The notes under the pieces: model-generated
Told to the model about the DNA's origin: nothing
Seen by the model: only the letters and a program-made list of their open reading frames with translations
Database searches by the model: none
Translations under genes and position numbers: made by a program
NCBI RefSeq assembly: GCF_003202405.1
Contig: NZ_QJHL01000005.1
Coordinates: 124,001 to 188,000, forward strand
Direction: 5' to 3'
Length of the DNA: 64,000 nucleotides
Origin: Flavobacterium hydrophilum
GTDB lineage: Bacteria; Bacteroidota; Bacteroidia; Flavobacteriales; Flavobacteriaceae
Shown here: piece after piece, positions 53,221-61,325 of the stretch
Numbering within the stretch: position 1 is the stretch's first letter
How the letters are laid out: each line of letters opens with the position of its first letter

Positions 53221-53409
53221 TTAACTGTCTTTTGAAATTATACTATCTTCTAAAGGTATTTCACTCATTTGCTGAATTTTATCTTTAGTATAGGAGAACA
53301 CCCAAAAACCTAAACCGACAAAAAACAGGAAGAAAATCATGAGGGAAAGAATCGGGTAAATTTCGATACCCGCGATTGTTTCCATATTGTGTTTTATTTG
53401 TTCAAACAT
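53221..53409 (-). CDS. ccoQ: cbb3 oxidase small subunit (CcoQ-like)
   Basis: This 62-aa protein has one membrane segment (EIYPILSLMIFFLFFVGLGF) and a short charged tail. It is placed between the fused ccoNO gene and ccoP, exactly the CcoQ position, and 7 bp after ccoNO. CcoQ is a small stabilising subunit. Sequence similarity in this class is weak, so the name relies on context. Confidence 0.8.
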   Translation of the reverse strand: MFEQIKHNMETIAGIEIYPILSLMIFFLFFVGLGFWVFSYTKDKIQQMSEIPLEDSIISKDS

Positions 53410-53416
53410 AATGCTG

Positions 53417-55597
53417 TTATTTTGATGTTTCTTTTACTTTAATATCAGTTCCAAGTCTTTGTATGTAAGCTATTAATGCTACAATTTCTCTTTCGTTCAT
53501 CGGAACAAATTTTTCACCTTTTGCAGCAGCTTTTTTTCTACTTTCCTCATAACTTTTTACATAATCAGGATCGTTTTCTAAGCTTTTTTCGATTGTAAGG
53601 GCCTGATTTCTTAAGGTTTTTTGTGCATTGGCAACTTCTGCTTCTGAATAAGGAACACCAAGCGTAACCATAACTTTCATTTTCTTTTCAATTAATGAAA
53701 TATCCAGTGGTTTATTATCAAACAGCCATTTATAACCCGGCATAATAGACCCTGCAGAAGTACTTTGCGGATTCCACATATGATTGAAATGCCAGTTATC
53801 GTTATACTTACCGCCTACTCGCTGCAAATCAGGACCTGTACGTTTCGATCCCCACAAGAAGGGATGATCGTAAACAAATTCACCTGCTTTTGCCTGAGGC
53901 CCGTAACGTTCAACTTCGCTTCTAAACGGACGAACCGATTGTGAATGACAGCCCACACAGCCTTCACGGATGTATAAATCACGACCTTCTAATTCTAACG
54001 GTGTATATGGTTTTACACTCGAAATGGTTGGAATATTTGATTTTACCATAATCGTTGGCACAATCTGAATAATACCTCCAATTAAAATCGCAATCGTAGC
54101 CAGAATTGATAACTGAATCGGTTTTCTTTCTAACCATGAATGGAATTTTTCTCCACTGATTCTACCACTTTTGATAGTCTGTAATGCAGGAGCCTGAGCC
54201 AATTCGTCTTCAATTGTACTACCTGCTTTAACTGTCATTATAATATTGTAAACCAGCGTCAGCATTCCGATTAAGTAGAAAGTTCCACCAATAGCTCTCA
54301 TCCAATATAGAGGCATAATTGCTGTAACGGTTTCAAGGAAATTTCCATACGTTAAAGTCCCGTCAGGGTTAAACTGTTTCCACATAGAGGCCTGCTGAAA
54401 ACCAGCGACGTACATTGGAACAGTATATAAAATAATTCCTAAGGTTCCAATCCAGAAATGGAAATTGGCTAATTTAGTAGAGAACAGTTGGCTTTTGGTC
54501 ATTCGCGGAATCAGCCAGTAAATAATACCAAACGACATAAATCCGTTCCATGCCAAAGCACCTACGTGTACGTGCGCTACAATCCAGTCCGTATAATGCG
54601 CAATAGCGTTTACATTTTTAAAAGAAAGCATTGGACCTTCAAAAGTTGCCATTCCGTACCCTGTAATGGCTACCACAAAGAATTTCAACACAGGTTCAAC
54701 ACGGACTTTATCCCATGCACCTCTTAAGGTCAAAAGTCCGTTGATCATACCTCCCCAGGATGGGGCTATCAGCATAACTGAAAACGCTACACCTAAATTC
54801 TGAGCCCAGTTTGGCAAAGCTGAATATAATAAATGGTGTGGTCCGGCCCAGATATAAATGAAAATCAATGACCAAAAGTGAATAATCGACAATCGATACG
54901 AATAAACTGGTCTGTTGGCCACTTTAGGAATAAAATAATACATCAATCCTAAGAATGGAGTCGTCAGGAAAAATGCCACCGCATTATGCCCGTACCACCA
55001 TTGTACCAAAGCGTCCTGAACACCTGCATAAACCGAATAGCTTTTAAGGCCTGAAACCGGAATTTCGATATTATTGAAAATATGCAAAACCGCAACTGTA
55101 ACGAATGTCGCAATGTAAAACCAAATCGCTACATATAAATGACGCTCTCTCCTTCTTAGCATTGTACCAATCATATTGATTCCCATTACCACCCAGATTA
55201 ACGCAATTGCGATATCAATAGGCCATTCCAATTCAGCATATTCTTTTGAAGACGTATAACCTAATGGCAACGTAATAGCAGCAGCAACAATAATAAGCTG
55301 CCATCCCCAGAAATGCAGGTTACTCAAAAAGTCACTGAACATTCTGGCTTTCAGCAATCTTTGCAGCGAATAATACATTCCTGCAAAAAAAGCATTCCCT
55401 ACAAAGGCAAAAATTACCGCATTGGTGTGTAAAGGTCTTAGTCGTCCGTAACTAAGCCACGAAATCCCATCGGTCATATTGGGAAAAAGGTACATCACCG
55501 CGAGGGTTAGTCCGACTAACATTCCTACCACTCCAAAAAGAATGGTGGCATAAATGAATTTCTTTACAATTTTGTTGTCGTAATAAAACTGTTCCAT
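53417..55597 (-). CDS. ccoNO: Fused cbb3 oxidase subunits I and II (CcoN-CcoO)
   Basis: The 726-aa protein carries the haem-copper oxidase core of CcoN (residues about 1-485), including the histidines that hold the haems and copper (LHTNAVIFAF, WYGHNAVAFFLT, WAGPHHLLY, AHVHVGALAWNG), and a C-terminal CcoO cytochrome c domain with the single haem site CVGCHSQ (around residue 549). The two subunits are separate proteins in proteobacteria but fused here, as in many Bacteroidota. It lies 2 bp after ccoS. The protein is the catalytic part of the low-oxygen terminal oxidase. Confidence 0.95.
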   Translation of the reverse strand: MEQFYYDNKIVKKFIYATILFGVVGMLVGLTLAVMYLFPNMTDGISWLSYGRLRPLHTNAVIFAFVGNAFFAGMYYSLQRLLKARMFSDFLSNLHFWGWQLIIVAAAITLPLGYTSSKEYAELEWPIDIAIALIWVVMGINMIGTMLRRRERHLYVAIWFYIATFVTVAVLHIFNNIEIPVSGLKSYSVYAGVQDALVQWWYGHNAVAFFLTTPFLGLMYYFIPKVANRPVYSYRLSIIHFWSLIFIYIWAGPHHLLYSALPNWAQNLGVAFSVMLIAPSWGGMINGLLTLRGAWDKVRVEPVLKFFVVAITGYGMATFEGPMLSFKNVNAIAHYTDWIVAHVHVGALAWNGFMSFGIIYWLIPRMTKSQLFSTKLANFHFWIGTLGIILYTVPMYVAGFQQASMWKQFNPDGTLTYGNFLETVTAIMPLYWMRAIGGTFYLIGMLTLVYNIIMTVKAGSTIEDELAQAPALQTIKSGRISGEKFHSWLERKPIQLSILATIAILIGGIIQIVPTIMVKSNIPTISSVKPYTPLELEGRDLYIREGCVGCHSQSVRPFRSEVERYGPQAKAGEFVYDHPFLWGSKRTGPDLQRVGGKYNDNWHFNHMWNPQSTSAGSIMPGYKWLFDNKPLDISLIEKKMKVMVTLGVPYSEAEVANAQKTLRNQALTIEKSLENDPDYVKSYEESRKKAAAKGEKFVPMNEREIVALIAYIQRLGTDIKVKETSK

Positions 55598-55599
55598 AA

Positions 55600-55791
55600 T
55601 TAAACTTGTTTTTCTTCTGTTGGTGAATTATTATTTTGAGAGGTGATTTTGGTTTCATCATCAAAAAGCATTCTGACAGATGGCGTGTAATCATCATCAT
55701 ACTGCCCCGATTTGACTGCGATTATAAAAGCAATAAAAAATCCGATTGCTACGCAGATACTGACTGAAATTAACAGGTAAATGACACTCAT
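55600..55791 (-). CDS. ccoS: cbb3 oxidase assembly protein CcoS
   Basis: The 63-aa membrane protein begins MSVIYLLISVSICVAIGFFIAFI and continues with KSGQYDDDYTPSVRMLFDD, the CcoS signature. It is needed for maturation of the oxidase's copper centre. It is the first gene of the cco operon, 2 bp before ccoNO. A -7 box and an FNR-type palindrome precede it. Confidence 0.93.
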   Translation of the reverse strand: MSVIYLLISVSICVAIGFFIAFIIAVKSGQYDDDYTPSVRMLFDDETKITSQNNNSPTEEKQV

Positions 55792-55809
55792 ATTCTTGAT
55801 TTATATAAG

Positions 55810-55817
55810 CAAAATTA
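55810..55817 (-). promoter_or_regulatory. -7 box of the cco operon
   Basis: TAATTTTG on the minus strand matches the consensus and lies 18 bp before the ccoS start. Confidence 0.6.
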
Positions 55818-55838
55818 GCACGTTGGGTATTCTTAAAA

Positions 55839-55854
55839 TATGATAATTATCATA
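55839..55854. promoter_or_regulatory. FNR-type box before the cco operon
   Basis: The perfect 16-bp palindrome TATGATAATTATCATA contains TGAT-N4-ATCA. Its centre is 29.5 bp upstream of the first base of the -7 box, which places it near -42 to a typical transcription start, the position used by FNR-type activators. Confidence 0.72.
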
Positions 55855-55873
55855 GTAAGACGTGCATCCTGAT

Positions 55874-58255
55874 TTATTTTTGATTCGCATAAAAATTGCT
55901 CATCAGGATTACAAAACTCACAATCGTAATGGTACTCAACGGCATAATGATCGCAGCCACCAACGGAAGTAAGTTTCCGGTAACAGCAAATGAGAGCCCC
56001 ACTACATTATAAAGGAGCGATAAAACAAAACTCATTTTGATGATCCTGATGGATTTGTGGGATAATTTTAAAAAGTAATCCAATCGTGAAAATTCATTCG
56101 CATCCAATATAGCATCACAAGCGGGAGAAAATACATTGACATTTTCAGATATCGAAATTCCAACATTGCTTTGAGCCAAAGCTCCGGCATCATTTAAGCC
56201 ATCACCCACCATCATGACATTAAGCCCGTTTTTTTGCAAGTTTTTAATAAATTCCAGCTTCTGTTCCGGTTTTTGATTGAAAATAAGTTCGGTATCTTTT
56301 GGTAAAATAGATTCTAAATTGCCTCTTTCTCCATCATTATCTCCAGAAAGGACTTTTATTCGATGGCTTTTACTTAAAGTTGAAAATAACGTTTCAAGAC
56401 CATCTCTATACTGATTTTGGAAATTGAATCTTCCATAGTAAATCGTATCAATTTTGACATGAAGCGATGTTCGTTCTATTTCTGATGTCTTTAGATTTGA
56501 ATTTTCGACAAATGTTGATGAACCAATTTTTATTTCCTTTCCATCAATAGTTGCTAAAATTCCTTTTCCGGTAATTTCCTGAAAATCGTCAATTTTAATT
56601 TTTCTAAATTCCGGTAAAAAGTCATACAGCATTCTGCTTAACGGATGATTGGAAGCTCGAAGCACATTTTTAATCAGTACATTATATTCATCAGAAAGTG
56701 GATTTCCTTCGTATACAATATTTGATTTTTTATTCGTTGTAATAGTTCCCGTTTTATCAAAAACAATGGTATCTACTTTTGCCAGTTGTTCAATCACCAA
56801 AGCATTTTTAAGATACATTTTCTGCTTTCCCATTATCCTGAGAATGTTTCCAAACGTAAATGGTGCTGTCAATGCCAGTGCGCATGGACACGCTACAATC
56901 AAAACTGCTGTAAAAACATTAAAAGCAATATTGGCATCAATAAAAATCCAGTAGCCAAAACCTGCAAATGCAATCAGTAGTAAAATTGGAGTGAAATACC
57001 GGCTTATGGCATCTGTTAGGGTTTTATGTTTCTGATCCACTTTTTTCTGAAAAATTTCATTGCTCCATAATTGCGTCAGGTAACTTTGTGAAACCGAATG
57101 CAGCACTTCCATTTCGATTACTTTTCCAATCTGTTTTCCTCCGGCAAAAACTTTATCTCCGGATTTTTTAGTAATCGGAACTGCTTCTCCGGTTACAAAA
57201 CTATAATCTATTTCAGCTTTCTCACTAATCAATATTCCATCAACAGGAATTAGCTCCTGATTCCGAATTAATAGCCTGTCGCCTTTTAAAACATCATAAA
57301 TCGGAACACTTTCTTCTGATGTATTCGAATTGATTCGGGTAACTGCAATTGGAAAATACGATTTAAAATCTCTTTCGAAACTCAGAAAACTATACGTTTT
57401 TGTCTGAAACATTTTCCCCAGCAGCATGAAAAAAACCAAACTTACGAGACTGTCAAAAAAACCCGGCCCGTGATCCATCAGCATATCATAAGAACTGCGG
57501 ATAAACATAACTATAATTCCCAAAGCAATCGGAATATCGATGTTCAGCATTCTGGTTTTGATACTATGATAAGCCGAAAGATAATAACCACTCGCCGAAT
57601 ACAGAAAACTTGGCAATGCTAAGACAAAAATTAATCCTCTAAAAAATGGTCTGTAATTGTCCAGCCAAAACTCTTTCATCTCGAAATATTCCGGAAATGA
57701 CAACAACATAATGTTTCCAAAACAAAAGAAGGCAACACCAAGTTTGTAAGTCAGCGTCCTGTCAACTTTTGTTTTTCCTGTTTCATAATTTTCTAAACTA
57801 ATGTAAGGTTCATAACCAATTGAACTCAGCAAATAGACAATTGATTTGAGGGAAACTGTTTCAGAATTGAATGTGATTCGGACTTTCTTTTCCGGAAAAT
57901 TAACCTGCGACATACTGATTCCTTTTTGCAAACGGTTAAGATTTTCAAGAAGCCAAATACAGGAACTGCAATGAATATGCGGAATATTTAAAGAAACAAT
58001 TGAAGTTTTTCCTTCCTGAAATTCCAAAACTTTTGAAAGGATTGCTTCATTGTCCAGAAAATCATATTTGCCCTGAATGTCCTGTGGAGTGGCACCTGGC
58101 GATTTTTCAAAATCGTAATAGGAAGTCATATCATTAAGACTAAAGATTTCATACACTGTTTTACAGCCAACACAACAAAACTTCCTTTTATCAAAATTGA
58201 TTACTTCATTTTTAGGAATGCTAAGCCCACAATGAAAACAACTCTGCTCATTCAT
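55874..58255 (-). CDS. ccoI: Copper-translocating P-type ATPase CcoI (FixI)
   Basis: The 793-aa ATPase delivers copper to cbb3 oxidase. The N-terminal cysteine domain (CFHCGLSIPKNE with CCVGC) is typical of CcoI, followed by a HMA-type metal-binding domain with HCSSC (around residue 98). The membrane core has CPCALA (around 455), the phosphorylation site DKTGTIT (around 500) and the hinge GDGLNDAGAL. It is divergent from the Crp/Fnr gene and lies 82 bp upstream of ccoS, forming a separate unit with its own regulator box. Confidence 0.95.
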   Translation of the reverse strand: MNEQSCFHCGLSIPKNEVINFDKRKFCCVGCKTVYEIFSLNDMTSYYDFEKSPGATPQDIQGKYDFLDNEAILSKVLEFQEGKTSIVSLNIPHIHCSSCIWLLENLNRLQKGISMSQVNFPEKKVRITFNSETVSLKSIVYLLSSIGYEPYISLENYETGKTKVDRTLTYKLGVAFFCFGNIMLLSFPEYFEMKEFWLDNYRPFFRGLIFVLALPSFLYSASGYYLSAYHSIKTRMLNIDIPIALGIIVMFIRSSYDMLMDHGPGFFDSLVSLVFFMLLGKMFQTKTYSFLSFERDFKSYFPIAVTRINSNTSEESVPIYDVLKGDRLLIRNQELIPVDGILISEKAEIDYSFVTGEAVPITKKSGDKVFAGGKQIGKVIEMEVLHSVSQSYLTQLWSNEIFQKKVDQKHKTLTDAISRYFTPILLLIAFAGFGYWIFIDANIAFNVFTAVLIVACPCALALTAPFTFGNILRIMGKQKMYLKNALVIEQLAKVDTIVFDKTGTITTNKKSNIVYEGNPLSDEYNVLIKNVLRASNHPLSRMLYDFLPEFRKIKIDDFQEITGKGILATIDGKEIKIGSSTFVENSNLKTSEIERTSLHVKIDTIYYGRFNFQNQYRDGLETLFSTLSKSHRIKVLSGDNDGERGNLESILPKDTELIFNQKPEQKLEFIKNLQKNGLNVMMVGDGLNDAGALAQSNVGISISENVNVFSPACDAILDANEFSRLDYFLKLSHKSIRIIKMSFVLSLLYNVVGLSFAVTGNLLPLVAAIIMPLSTITIVSFVILMSNFYANQK

Positions 58256-58305
58256 AATTTGTTTCTTTTACGCAACAAATATTCCAAATAAGAACAGACT
58301 ATAAC

Positions 58306-58321
58306 TATGACATTTATCATG
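58306..58321. promoter_or_regulatory. FNR-type box before ccoI
   Basis: TATGACATTTATCATG contains TGAC-N4-ATCA, one base from the other two boxes. Its centre is 30.5 bp from the near-match -7 element on the minus strand, similar to the spacing at hemN and ccoS. Confidence 0.65.
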
Positions 58322-58427
58322 TTAGAGTGAATACAATTATTCAAAGAAATGAATAGAAAATTATTAAGAATCGTTTTCTTTTAGGGTATTTTCAGAAATT
58401 ATCTAACCTACGAAAGTGAATATTAGT

Positions 58428-58435
58428 TAATTTTG
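58428..58435 (+). promoter_or_regulatory. -7 box of the Crp/Fnr gene
   Basis: TAATTTTG matches the -7 consensus and lies 17 bp before the ATG at 58453. Confidence 0.55.
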
Positions 58436-58452
58436 CAGTAAATATTTTTGCT

Positions 58453-59139
58453 ATGAACAAATGTGACCAATGCATCGTAAGACAACTCTCTTCTTTAAAA
58501 GCGCTTAATAAAGAGGAAGTTGTCAAATTGGCTAATAGTAAAACAACCCACAAAATCAAAAAAGGTGAGGCCATTTTTGAAGAAGGTGAAGTCACAAATG
58601 GTGTTTTTTGTGTGAAAGATGGTATTGGAAAACTCTCAAAATTAAGTGCTAACGGAAAAGACCAAATTGTAAAACTGGTCAAATCAGGAGAGCTTTTGGG
58701 ACAACGCTCGATGATTAGCAACGAACCCGCAAATTTATCAGCAAAAGCAATTGCCGACATGGAAGTTTGTTTTATTCCGAAATCAGAAATCATACATTTC
58801 TTTAATAACAACAATCAATTCTCAATGAACCTAATGCAATCGGTTTGTGAAGATTTGAAAGACTCTGAAAACGACAAAATTGCCCTCGTACAAAAAACCG
58901 TAAAACAAAGACTCGCAGAAACCTTATTACATTTGCATGACGCGTTTGGTGAAAATGCAGACAAGACATTGAAAGTTCAGCTTACAAGGGAAGAACTGGC
59001 AGGCATGATTGGTACTGCCACAGAAAGCTGCATTAGGTTATTATCTGATTTTAATAAATTAGAATTGATAGAATTAACAGGTAAAAAAATCGTACTAAAA
59101 AATGTAAAAGCCTTAAAAAAACTGGCTGAACAATTATAG
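58453..59139 (+). CDS. Crp/Fnr family transcriptional regulator
   Basis: The 228-aa protein has a cyclic-nucleotide-binding-type domain (residues about 5-120), a dimer helix and a helix-turn-helix (TREELAGMIGTATESCIRLL, residues 178-197). Cysteines at 4, 7, 53 and 106 include two in the FNR-style N-terminal CxxC; the third E. coli FNR ligand position is a serine here. In the recognition helix the FNR glutamate and arginine are kept (E191, R195). Adjacent cco genes and matching palindromes make it the likely oxygen-sensing activator of this block. Iron-sulfur binding is inferred. It overlaps the convergent mazG gene by 6 bp. Confidence 0.88.
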   Translation: MNKCDQCIVRQLSSLKALNKEEVVKLANSKTTHKIKKGEAIFEEGEVTNGVFCVKDGIGKLSKLSANGKDQIVKLVKSGELLGQRSMISNEPANLSAKAIADMEVCFIPKSEIIHFFNNNNQFSMNLMQSVCEDLKDSENDKIALVQKTVKQRLAETLLHLHDAFGENADKTLKVQLTREELAGMIGTATESCIRLLSDFNKLELIELTGKKIVLKNVKALKKLAEQL

Positions 59140-59904
59140 TTTTTTAGCTTCATTCCAAAATACATCCATTTCTGCCAGAGTCATATCCATTAAAGGTTTT
59201 CCTAATTCACCGGCTTTATTTTCTAAATACTGAAAACGCTTGATGAATTTTTTATTGGTTCTTTCTAAAGCATCTTCGGGATTTACATTTAAAAATCTGG
59301 CATAATTTATCATAGAGAATAAAACATCGCCAAATTCGGCTTCAATTTTGTCCTGATCTCCGGATTTTACCTCAACCTGCAACTCTTCCAGTTCCTCCTG
59401 TACTTTATCCCAAACCTGATGAGGTTCTTCCCAGTCAAAACCTACACCTTTTACTTTGTCCTGAATTCGGCTCGCTTTTACCAAAGCAGGCAAACTTCTT
59501 GGAACACCTTCTAAAACTGATTTTTTTCCTTCTTTGAGCTTTAGTTTTTCCCAGTTTTGTTTGACTTCTTCTTCATCTTTAACAACAGTGTCACTATAAA
59601 TATGAGGGTGACGATGAATCAATTTATCACAGATTTCATTACACACATCGGCTATATCAAAATCTTTCGTTTCTGAACCTATTTTGGCGTAAAAAACGAT
59701 GTGAAGCAATAAATCTCCCAGTTCTTTTTTAACTTCATTCAGATCATTATCTAAAATAGCATCTCCTAATTCATACGTTTCTTCAATGGTCAGGTGTCGC
59801 AGTGTTTGCAAAGTTTGCTTTTTATCCCAAGGGCATTGCTCACGAAGTTCATCCATGATAATTAATAATCTTTCGAAAGCCTTAAGCTGAAGTTCTTTGC
59901 TCAT
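59134..59904 (-). CDS. mazG: Nucleoside triphosphate pyrophosphohydrolase MazG
   Basis: The 256-aa enzyme has two MazG domains in tandem (about 1-115 and 125-256), with the EExxE-type metal motifs in TIEETYELGDAI and ELEELQVEVKSGD and the CPWDKKQT signature at the start. It hydrolyses nucleoside triphosphates to monophosphates, removing abnormal nucleotides or adjusting (p)ppGpp. It is convergent with the Crp/Fnr gene, overlapping by 6 bp at the 3' ends. Sequence and length are typical. Confidence 0.93.
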   Translation of the reverse strand: MSKELQLKAFERLLIIMDELREQCPWDKKQTLQTLRHLTIEETYELGDAILDNDLNEVKKELGDLLLHIVFYAKIGSETKDFDIADVCNEICDKLIHRHPHIYSDTVVKDEEEVKQNWEKLKLKEGKKSVLEGVPRSLPALVKASRIQDKVKGVGFDWEEPHQVWDKVQEELEELQVEVKSGDQDKIEAEFGDVLFSMINYARFLNVNPEDALERTNKKFIKRFQYLENKAGELGKPLMDMTLAEMDVFWNEAKKL

Positions 59905-59949
59905 TTTGTGGAGTTTTTTTATTGTAACCTTATAGTGTAAAAGTAAAAA

Positions 59950-59978
59950 ATCCTGTCAAGAAAACATCTTAACAGGAT
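59950..59978 (-). terminator. Terminator of the DUF5606 gene
   Basis: Arms ATCCTGTCAAG (59950-59960) and CTTAACAGGAT (59968-59978) pair at 10 of 11 positions and run into T-rich sequence on the minus strand, 24 bp after the stop codon. Confidence 0.8.
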
Positions 59979-60001
59979 TATATATTTGAATGTAGAAACT
60001 A

Positions 60002-60481
60002 CTATTCTTCTTTTTTAGCTTTTGCTTTTTTTGCAGGAGCTTTCTTTACAGGTTCTTCTACAGCAATTTCTTCAGATGTAGAAGTTGCAGCAGGAGCTTC
60101 ATCCGTAACCAGTCCTTTTGCCTGAAGCATGTTATACCAGTTTAGTACTTTTTTAATATCTGAAGGATATACTCTTTCTTCATCATATTCCGGTAAAATT
60201 TCTTTGAAATAAGCTGTTAATTTTGCATTATCCTCTTTGTGTGAAATCGCCTGACCTTTGTTTTCTTTAACTGCAATACGCTGCATTACTTCTGTCAAAG
60301 GTTTCTCACCTTCATAAGTATAAATTGAAATTTCTGATAATAAACTTACGTTACTTTTTAAGTTTACAGTAATTTTTTTTCCGTCTAATAATGATTCTGC
60401 CACAAAGCCTGTACGTGTTTGCACTTTCAAAGCGTATAAACCCGGTTTCCCGGAAATGGCTAAAATTTTGTCTAAATTCAT
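60002..60481 (-). CDS. DUF5606 domain protein
   Basis: The 159-aa protein starts with MNLDKILAISGKPGLYALKVQTRTGFVAESL-type sequence that matches DUF5606, an RNA-binding-like SH3-type beta fold followed by a helical middle. The C-terminal 35 residues are alanine/lysine-rich (KKAPAKKAKAKK) and look disordered and nucleic-acid binding. Function is unknown. It lies downstream of peptide deformylase on the same strand, 64 bp apart. Confidence 0.88.
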   Translation of the reverse strand: MNLDKILAISGKPGLYALKVQTRTGFVAESLLDGKKITVNLKSNVSLLSEISIYTYEGEKPLTEVMQRIAVKENKGQAISHKEDNAKLTAYFKEILPEYDEERVYPSDIKKVLNWYNMLQAKGLVTDEAPAATSTSEEIAVEEPVKKAPAKKAKAKKEE

Positions 60482-60545
60482 GCTTATTAAATTTGTATTA
60501 GGAATTTTTGATTTTTTCTATTTTAGGTTCTAAAATTCAGAACAA

Positions 60546-61136
60546 TTATCTGCCTTTTTTAGCAGCTGCAAACCTCATTCTGTATTCCTGAGATGTTTTT
60601 CCTTCAGTAATATTTTTTAATTTTTTCTGAATCAGACGTTTTTTCAGAGAAGAAATTTTATCCGTAAATAAAACACCTTCGATATGATCGTATTCATGCT
60701 GAATTACTCTTGCAATAAGTCCATCAAAAACTTCTGTTTTCATTACAAAATCTTCCTCACAATATTCAAGTGTTACGGTAGGTTTTCTGTAAACATCTTC
60801 ACGAACATCAGGAATACTTAAACATCCTTCGTTAAAACTCCACTCTTCTCCTTCTTCTTTAAGAATTTTAGCATTGATAAAAGTCTTTTTAAAACCTTTT
60901 AAGTTCTTTTGCTCATCCTCTTTTAATTCTTCGTCATCGCTAAAAGGAGTTGTATCAATAACAAACAAACGAATTGCAATACCTACCTGTGGTGCGGCAA
61001 GCCCTACACCGTAGGCATTGTACATTGTCTCGTACATATTCGCTAATATTTCTTTTAAGTTTGGATAATCCGGCGTAATTGCCTCACCAACTTTTCTTAA
61101 AACAGGATCCCCATATCCTACAATTGGTAAAATCAT
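60546..61136 (-). CDS. def: Peptide deformylase
   Basis: The 196-aa metalloenzyme removes the formyl group from nascent proteins. The three conserved motifs are present: GVGLAAPQVG (residues 43-52), EGCLSIPDV and QHEYDHIEG, the last supplying the two histidines and glutamate-like position for the metal (HEYDH in place of HExxH as usual in the family). A -7 box lies 65 bp upstream. It is probably cotranscribed with the DUF5606 gene. Confidence 0.95.
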   Translation of the reverse strand: MILPIVGYGDPVLRKVGEAITPDYPNLKEILANMYETMYNAYGVGLAAPQVGIAIRLFVIDTTPFSDDEELKEDEQKNLKGFKKTFINAKILKEEGEEWSFNEGCLSIPDVREDVYRKPTVTLEYCEEDFVMKTEVFDGLIARVIQHEYDHIEGVLFTDKISSLKKRLIQKKLKNITEGKTSQEYRMRFAAAKKGR

Positions 61137-61200
61137 CTATATTGTATTATTTTATTAATTTACTGAAAAATTTCCTCCAATTCTTCAAATTATTAGGAGT

Positions 61201-61208
61201 CAAAAATA
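61201..61208 (-). promoter_or_regulatory. -7 box of def
   Basis: TATTTTTG on the minus strand, an exact match, about 65 bp before the start codon at 61136. Confidence 0.45.
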
Positions 61209-61301
61209 GTAAAAAATAGTCAATGAGCATTTGAAAATAATATATTAAATCTCATTTTGGTCCTTCATTAAAATCTCAGCTATAATTATGCCAAATTATC
61301 T

Positions 61302-61309
61302 TACCTTTG
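61302..61309 (+). promoter_or_regulatory. -7 box of the FUSC gene
   Basis: TACCTTTG matches the consensus and lies 16 bp before the ATG at 61326. Confidence 0.6.
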
Positions 61310-61325
61310 TTTTAAACCAATTTAT

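Larger units (their letters stand above)
58256..58452. other. Divergent control region of ccoI and the Crp/Fnr gene
   Basis: These 197 bp hold the FNR-type box for ccoI (58306-58321), a near-match -7 element AATATTTG on the minus strand (58276-58283) and, on the plus strand, the -7 box TAATTTTG (58428-58435) of the regulator gene. Confidence 0.6.
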
